NCBI RefSeq assembly: GCF_028583425.1
Contig: NC_072793.1
Location: forward strand, 65,663,028 to 65,727,027
Direction of reading: 5' to 3'
Source: Eublepharis macularius
Taxonomy: Eukaryota > Chordata > Lepidosauria > Squamata > Eublepharidae
Length of the DNA stretch: 64,000 nucleotides
Positions within the stretch are counted from its first letter, which is position 1; each line of letters begins with the position of its first letter. The notes below the pieces were generated by a model, which saw only the letters and a program-made list of their open reading frames with translations, did no database searches and had not been told where the DNA came from. Positions 58,541 to 64,000 of this stretch are shown here, piece by piece. Position numbers and translations under genes: made by a program.

Positions 58541-59469
58541 CTGAAAGCAAATAATAGATAGTTACCAACATACTGGCCTGTGCTTGGTAGATAACAGATA
58601 GGTTATTACCTGCATTATAGTGAGAGATGAACCATGCCAACTCTGGCTTGTACATCATTGAGACATGGGGAGGAGGGATAAATATACAGGTGATATTCAC
58701 AGTGTTTAGAAGTTTAAACATTGGGAAGCATTCACTTTTCCAATCCTACTTATTCTTCAAAGTTTTACAGATATCAAGCCTTCTTTCCCCTTCATTCAGA
58801 ACAATCTCACAGAATTTAAGAGGGAGTCAATCAACAGCTACAGAAATTGTTTTAATATAAAATTACATTAATTGCATTGAAAGCTATATATCCAGGCCTT
58901 TCCCCCTCAAACTGACAGTAGTTAGGCCAGTTTGATGTTTCTGGGGACTTTCAACTTATTACAAAGCTAGAGTTCAGCCCCGTGTCCTTTCCCACTTGCT
59001 CTTGAGACTTCCCACCATCTGCACTTGCAGCTGCATGCATCATCCATAACCCTTTCCCTGATGCTGTTGGGTATGTGTGCAGCTGGGTGCACTACCGCTG
59101 CACCTCCCAGGAGTGCTGCCATTGTATACCATCAGCACATCCTTCCCCTGGGAAGCATGTGCAGCTGGAAGCACAGGCAGTGGAGTGCTCATTAGTGGGC
59201 AGGGAAGGGCATGAGGGCCCCAACAGCTGCCCCACCTCAAGGTATGCTGACAGTGGCCTGCAATTTTTAAAAAAGTAGTACAAACAAGGTAACAGTATTC
59301 TTGAGTTACCATACAAGACTGTATCCAAGTCCCCTTTGGCTCTGGAAGAGCAATTGCCCTTCAGAAAAGATCCATGTTTGGAAGATGAACTGGACTTCGT
59401 AGTTAGGCTTGTATAAATAGGCCACTGTAACCAAAAATGCCCTGGAACTTGTATACATCTCAGACTAGA

Positions 59470-60035
59470 CGAGCAGGTGGCAATTGCAGCAGGACCTCAG
59501 GGGCAGAGCAGACGAATGGAAGCACTCCTTCCCAGAAGCACTAGTTCAGTGAGATTTCTGACATTTGTTGGAAAGCTGAGCATCGTGCCGTCATCACAAA
59601 GTGCTTTTAAAACTCTTCTATTCCAGTCCCTAACAAATTCACTCAGGCCAAGGATCAGAATATACAGCTAGTTTCATAATGAATTATTGCCCAGCTTCTA
59701 CCACTCGCCAGGTATCTTGTTGATTCTATATACTGCTTTGCATATTATCTGTTGCTCGAATATGTACTCTTATACTACCTGTACTTCATGTTCATCCAAT
59801 GTCAGTCCTAGAATTGATTATGTTCTGCTTCAGCAATTCTTCAACTCTGTATTGGATCCTTAATAATGCTATGTCTTTGAAAAATCCTATGACATTGTTG
59901 TGGAAATGTCCTTAACACTATAGAAACGTCCGCGATACTGTATGGAAATGTTCCCGATACTGATTGTACTAATCTCACGCTATGTGATCCGCCTTGAGTC
60001 TCAGTGAGAAAGGCGGACTATAAATGACAAATATA
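59470..60035 (+). mobile_element. LINE 3' end
   Basis: A short coding remnant (VPSSQSAFKTLLFQSL) precedes an AT-rich 3' region that ends GTGATCCGCCTTGAGTCTCA, GTGAGAAAGGCGGACTATAA. The terminal phrase is shared with 25190-25370. Confidence 0.55.
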
Positions 60036-61457
60036 ACTGTACCATATTAACAATTGAGTGAAAATATATTCTGATAAATATGCTAAATATATAATAATTC
60101 TGGTCCCTGAAATTCATGTATGCAGTCCTATTTAAAGTGTAATCAGTTCCAACTGGGAGAAGATGGGGTAGATTGTGCTTCTGCTATAGAGCACTGCAGT
60201 GCAGGACAACTCCTTTACAGTGCACTGCAATGCAGGACAACTCCAATACTAGTAATTATTTTAAAAGATGATCTGAACTACAGCATAATTTATCTAGCTC
60301 TTTTCTTGTGAAGAGAAAGAGTGGAATATGCTCTGCATATCAATGGAGATCACTTCCCCTAAATCACCATCCTTAAACTACAGGCAAACTGCAGCCATAT
60401 GTGGAATCTAGTGGTATCCCTCCCCTTCCCTAAAGTGAAAACTGATTTCCTTGCCTTGGGGAGGCACTGTTATTTTGGAGAAAATCTTACATTTGAAATC
60501 TCTCCTTAGGCTACAAAATTCAAAAGCTATGAAAATCTGGCTCAGCCCTATTTCTAAGACAGAAAGGTGATAATTGTTTAGTGTTAAATGGAGCTTGTGA
60601 TTTTTATATGTGCCAAAAAAACAGCATCTGGATAAGAGCCGTTTTGCAAGAATATTTGAAAGCAGCTTTAATCACAGCCACAGTCAAGATGTAAGCCTTG
60701 ACTCATACAAGTCTGAAACACAAAGAAAAGTGAGGACTTTTCTTACATCCCTTGTAGGAGGATTTGTCCTATGCACAGTACTTCAAAAATGGCACTTTGC
60801 TGTGCTCATTGATGAAAAGACGAGGCATTGCTATGGTTAGTTCTGTGGTTACAGTTATGAAAAGGTGGCAATGAACACTTCTGACAGCTGGGAGTTTCAA
60901 ATATGAGTCGGTGGAGAAACCATTCCAGTTCCTGAGTAATCCTAGTGCTGCTGAAAGGCAGCATAGGATTGCTTTAAACAAACAAACAAAAACTTGAGCT
61001 CATGTTCCTAGCCACAGGTATGGCAATATATTCCTCTTCCCTTGCTGAAACAATGTCTGCCTGTTTTACATGGAACAGTAAATCCCATAATTTTAACTGC
61101 TGTAGGAGTAGAGTTGAGCTCTGTCCACAACAGCAAAAAACCCTGAATGAATACCCATCAAAACAAAGGCAAATGAAGAAAATAAAATAGGAGAAAGAAC
61201 AAAACCAAACCAGATGGCTTGTAATGGGGACAATGTCTACCAAAAGAAATGGTCTATACTCAGTGTCTCCTGTGTTCTCCTCAGTGATGTGGAAAGCCAC
61301 TTTAAAAAGTGTTGATACTGTTGAAACCAGCTGCAGTAGATGAGGCAGTGAAAACTGGCTCTCACAGCTGGTTCCTCTGCATCCCAGGCTGTGAAAACTT
61401 GTTTTTCCAAAGCTAAGCTGTCCTCCTAGAGCTCCCCTTCAAGTCACCTCTAATTTT

Positions 61458-61861
61458 GATTTGGTTTCGTTTTCTCAGCCATGTCGGACGCTCCTCTTCG
61501 CAGGTCCGAGAGGAAGCGCCCGAGCACCCTGTCCGGGCGGCTGATCTGCGAAGATTAGCCCCCAAAACTCCCAGTGAGGGAGGCTGGGTCCGGGACGCTG
61601 CGGGAAGAGCCCCCCGGAATCAATGCGGGGGGTTAATTGCCCGTTTGTCCCTACGGAGGCCGGCAGACGTGCGCGGCGCCTCGAGTGCTGCCGGGCCATG
61701 GAAAACGGCAAAGAGCAGAATTAGGCGAAAGCCTGCAAGTAAGTGAATCCCTTCTGTTACTACAAGCGCACGCGAAGGAGTGGTGGGATCTGAAGCTAAG
61801 AAGGCTCGTTCTTCCCCTTCGCTGAGTTTCAGAATCTGGTTGGCGGTTCCCCCCCCCTAAA
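61458..61861 (+). promoter_or_regulatory. CpG-rich 5' region of the ORF1-only L1
   Basis: About 400 bp, far richer in GC and CpG than the surrounding intron, precede ORF1 and fit an internal promoter / 5' UTR. It has a short upstream frame from 61481 (MSDAPLRRSERKRPSTLSGR ...) that stops after 25 codons. Whether this is a uORF or a decayed ORF1 N-terminus is unclear. Confidence 0.5.
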
Positions 61862-62742
61862 ATGGCAACGAAAAAACAAAGTCCTGCTCTGGGCAAGTCA
61901 GTTTCGGCTGCCCTGAAGGGAGAGTCGTTGGAGGAAGTAGTGCGGAGGGCGGTTGGTGAAGCCATAAAACCCTTTGTTGACAAGCTGAACGAAACAGATC
62001 AAAGGGTGGGCTTAATTGAGAGCGAAGTGAAAACCATTAAGGAAGCAGCGGGGGGTGGGCAGAGAAGTCTGCTCGGGAAAGTGCTTCACTCGTGAAGGCT
62101 ACGAATAAAGAGCTAAAGCTGGTGGAGAACCAGCTGATCGGGCTACAAGTGGAACGAACACAGACAATTTTGCGCCTCCAGAATGTGAAAGAGGAGGAAA
62201 ATGAGGATTTACGGGGTCTGGTCTCGGAACTACTGGCGACACCTGCGAGGGCAACTAAAGAAGAAGTAAAAAGCGCCATTTTGGAAGTCCGTCGGGCTAC
62301 TTCAAAATATGCAATGAAGCGTCAGCTGCCTCGCGAGATCATCATTGATTTTTCATCTAAGAGGATCCGGGACACTATCCTATATAATTCATACAATGCA
62401 GATTTGGACTTTTTGGGTAATAAAGTTAAGATATTGAAAGACGTCCCATTTCTAGTTCGGAAAAGACGTTTTAAGTATAAAAAGTTCGCAGCTCTTCTGA
62501 GAGAACGTGGAATAAAGTACAAATGGTTATTTCCGGAAGGAATCTGGTTCAGTCACAAAGATCAAGCTTTCAAGATATTATCAGAAGATCAACTAAGGGA
62601 TTTTGAGGATAAAAATCCGGAATTTCAGTGCACCAAGCAAGACGAAAAGGAGAAGTCTGGGGCGGGGGAGGAAACGAGCACTGCGGCTGCAGTTGCTCAG
62701 AGAGAACTGCGTCCGGGACCCAGGAGGGGAAGGAAAATTTAA
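61862..62742 (+). pseudogene. L1-type ORF1 protein, one frameshift
   Basis: ORF1 proteins of L1 elements are RNA-binding, trimerising chaperones. The start AAAATGG at 61862 fits Kozak. The first frame gives MATKKQSPALGKSVSAALKG and reaches a heptad-like stretch (LNETDQRVGLIESEVKTIKE, a coiled coil). In the G run at about 62050-62058 the frame shifts by one. The second frame then continues the coiled coil (KELKLVENQLIGLQ), an RRM-like start (ILRLQNVKEEENEDL) and the C-terminal domain (LPREIIIDFSSKRIRDTIL; PEGIWFSHKDQAFKI). The stop is at 62740-62742. About 293 codons in total, close to the family length. Apart from the single indel it is open throughout. Confidence 0.82.
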
Positions 62743-63264
62743 TTTGAATTTAAATTGTAATTTGCATTTAGTAAGGTCAACCACTCCATCAATATAACAT
62801 AAAGCTTTAACTTTTGAATAATGGCAGTATGAAGGGAAAACATTTTGTGTAGCATAGTTGTTACATGTTGTAGTTGTTGTGTGTTTTTTTTCCTTCCTCC
62901 CCTTGTTCCCTTTCTTCCCCTTGTATTGTTAGTTAATGTAGTTAATAAAAAATAAAAATATTATAAAAAAAAAAAGTCACCTCTAATTTTAATGCTGTGT
63001 AGAAACACCCTTGAAACACTACCATATACCCCCAACAACATGAGGGTATATGGTGTATATGGGTATAACTCATAATTACATTATGAGTTAGCTGCTCATT
63101 TGCACTACAAAGTATCTTCTTGTCATCCCCCAGATGTTAAAGGGCACGTGCCTAGGAAAAACTAACAGCAATATAAACAAACCACTATGAAAACAGGCTA
63201 ATTAGTACCAATGTTTAAACAAAGTGCTTTATATTATAATCCTTTATAAACAATGAAATATAGT

Positions 63265-63760
63265 TATTATAAACACTTTTGTACCGCCTCTTAGTGATCT
63301 GGCCATACTGACCTTTGAAAAACTGGTGTTGCAAGAGGTGGAGACACTAGAGGGTTGTAACCATTCGAGACGGTATAATTTAACTGGAGAAGAGTATAGG
63401 GCTTTGATTATGCTAGCCTGGGATGAGTCTAATAAAAGAGGTGGACAAGGGTGGAGCCATGGTAATAATGAACATGGAGCACTATTGTCAAGAAGTTCTT
63501 CATTTATTGAATGGCACCTCTAATTATGTTAAAATCAGGGAAGATCCCACAGCCCATATCTGGCACATTATTAAGATCACAGTAGAAGAGGTTGCAGTTA
63601 TGGTTTGGGTGGATGATTCAGCTTCCAAGTTTTTAATCAATAATTTCTCCAGGATATGTGTGTTTTATATTTTACCTAAAATCCACAAACCATCTTGACC
63701 ACCCCCTGGTAGACCCATTTTATCAGGGTCTAATTCCTTATTGGAGCCCCTTGTCAGGGC
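63265..63760 (+). pseudogene. Penelope-like element reverse transcriptase fragment
   Basis: Readable blocks are NLTGEEYRALIMLAWDESNK, then VDKGGAMVIMNMEHYCQEVL, DPTAHIWHIIK, and INNFSRICVFYILPKIHKPS, followed in another frame by a PPGRPI.SGSNSLLEPL-like stretch. The order DKGGA-V, fY-LPKIHK, GRPI-SG is the N-terminal part of Penelope/Neptune-type RTs. The fragment stops near 63760 before the catalytic palm motifs. Frameshifts near 63440 and 63690 make it inactive. Confidence 0.8.
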
Positions 63761-64000
63761 TTGTCACTGTCACCATTGGGCAGGGCACCAGCTGGGCCAG
63801 CCCTGACATCAGAGGGGCACCAGGGATGCTGCAGGACCCTGCTCTGTGGAAGGAGGGGCAGTATACATCACCCAGACTCCCTCTCAGTCCACTCGCTGGC
63901 CTGCTCAACCTGGCCTGCTCACCCCCTGCATCCTCCATCCTCTCCTCCTCCCAGAACTCTCCTCCAAGCCTCCACTCTCGCACTGCTCTGCTCTCACTCC

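Larger units (their letters stand above)
61458..62973 (+). mobile_element. ORF1-only L1 retroelement with 17-bp target duplication
   Basis: This 1516-bp insertion is flanked by a perfect 17-bp direct repeat AAGTCACCTCTAATTTT (61441-61457 and 62974-62990) and ends in an A-rich tail. In order it holds a GC/CpG-rich 5' region of about 400 bp, an L1-type ORF1 (61862-62742, one frameshift), a 230-bp 3' region with a CCTTCC/CCCC pyrimidine stretch, and poly(A). There is no trace of ORF2 (no YADD, no endonuclease). The intact flanks show that this inserted as one unit, like mammalian HAL1 elements. It is sense to the plus strand, antisense to SH3RF2. Confidence 0.85.
58541..64000 (-). other. SH3RF2: Upstream SH3RF2 intron (partial)
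   Basis: No further SH3RF2 exon is found here. It holds a LINE 3' end (about 59470-60035), the ORF1-only L1 (61458-62973) and a Penelope-like RT fragment (63265-63760). The final 240 bp (63761-64000) are C/T-rich, GC-elevated and unassigned. A roughly 30-bp imperfect tandem duplication (GCAGGACAACTCC unit) lies at 60185-60243. Confidence 0.75.

Noticed and set aside
61475..61983. Minus-strand frames of 78 and 110 codons
   Set aside because: Antisense to the CpG-rich 5' part of the L1 ORF1-only element; no similarity.
58541..64000. Search for the upstream SH3RF2 exons (RING, SH3-1, start of SH3-2)
   Set aside because: No minus-strand segment resembling the RING Cys/His pattern or the LYNFDLRGK region was found.

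Overview
This is a vertebrate nuclear window, almost certainly from a squamate reptile (lizard-type genome). Two things point there. The interspersed repeats are squamate in character: a tRNA-derived Sauria-type SINE on both strands, a 5S-rRNA-derived SINE, L2-clade LINEs, a reptile-type L1 ORF1, a Penelope-like element and many hAT-type non-autonomous elements. The only host gene is a vertebrate SH3RF2. I cannot say which lizard lineage.

Gene content. The minus strand carries the 3' part of SH3RF2 (RING-type E3 ligase with SH3 domains; also PPP1R39). Seven consecutive coding exons can be placed to the base with GT-AG splice sites and matching phases: 58445-58540, 55501-55809, 21055-21149, 19126-19296, 13361-13596, 10035-10387 and 7924-8223 (stop at 7924-7926). 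They sum to 1560 nt (519 codons plus stop). They cover the second half of the second SH3 domain, the linker, the third SH3 domain, the Ser/Pro-rich tail and the PP1-docking motif KTVRF. The RING finger, first SH3 and start of the second SH3 must lie beyond position 64000. I recognised no second host gene.

Layout. 1-7923 is the 3' UTR plus downstream flank, with SINE, LINE-like and hAT relics and a perfect 85-bp inverted repeat. 7924-21149 holds five exons, with a 1080-bp hAT-like element in one intron and a repeat-poor stretch (about 15.1-17.5 kb) in another. 21150-55500 is a 34-kb intron packed with mobile DNA: two minus-strand Penelope-like relics, several foldback elements including a 1-kb nested palindrome (38207-39236), a pure (AATAT)n array, three L2 fragments (one split by a hAT insertion) and a GC-rich hAT copy. 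55501-58540 holds two exons and a 5S-derived SINE. 58541-64000 is upstream intron with an ORF1-only L1 insertion bounded by a 17-bp target duplication, followed by a Penelope-like reverse transcriptase fragment.

The most notable non-genic objects are the ORF1-only (HAL1-like) L1 element, the family of head-plus-hairpin foldback elements with 11-13 bp target duplications, and the degenerate hammerhead-like motifs in the Penelope-like relics. All family assignments come from reading motifs, without database comparison.
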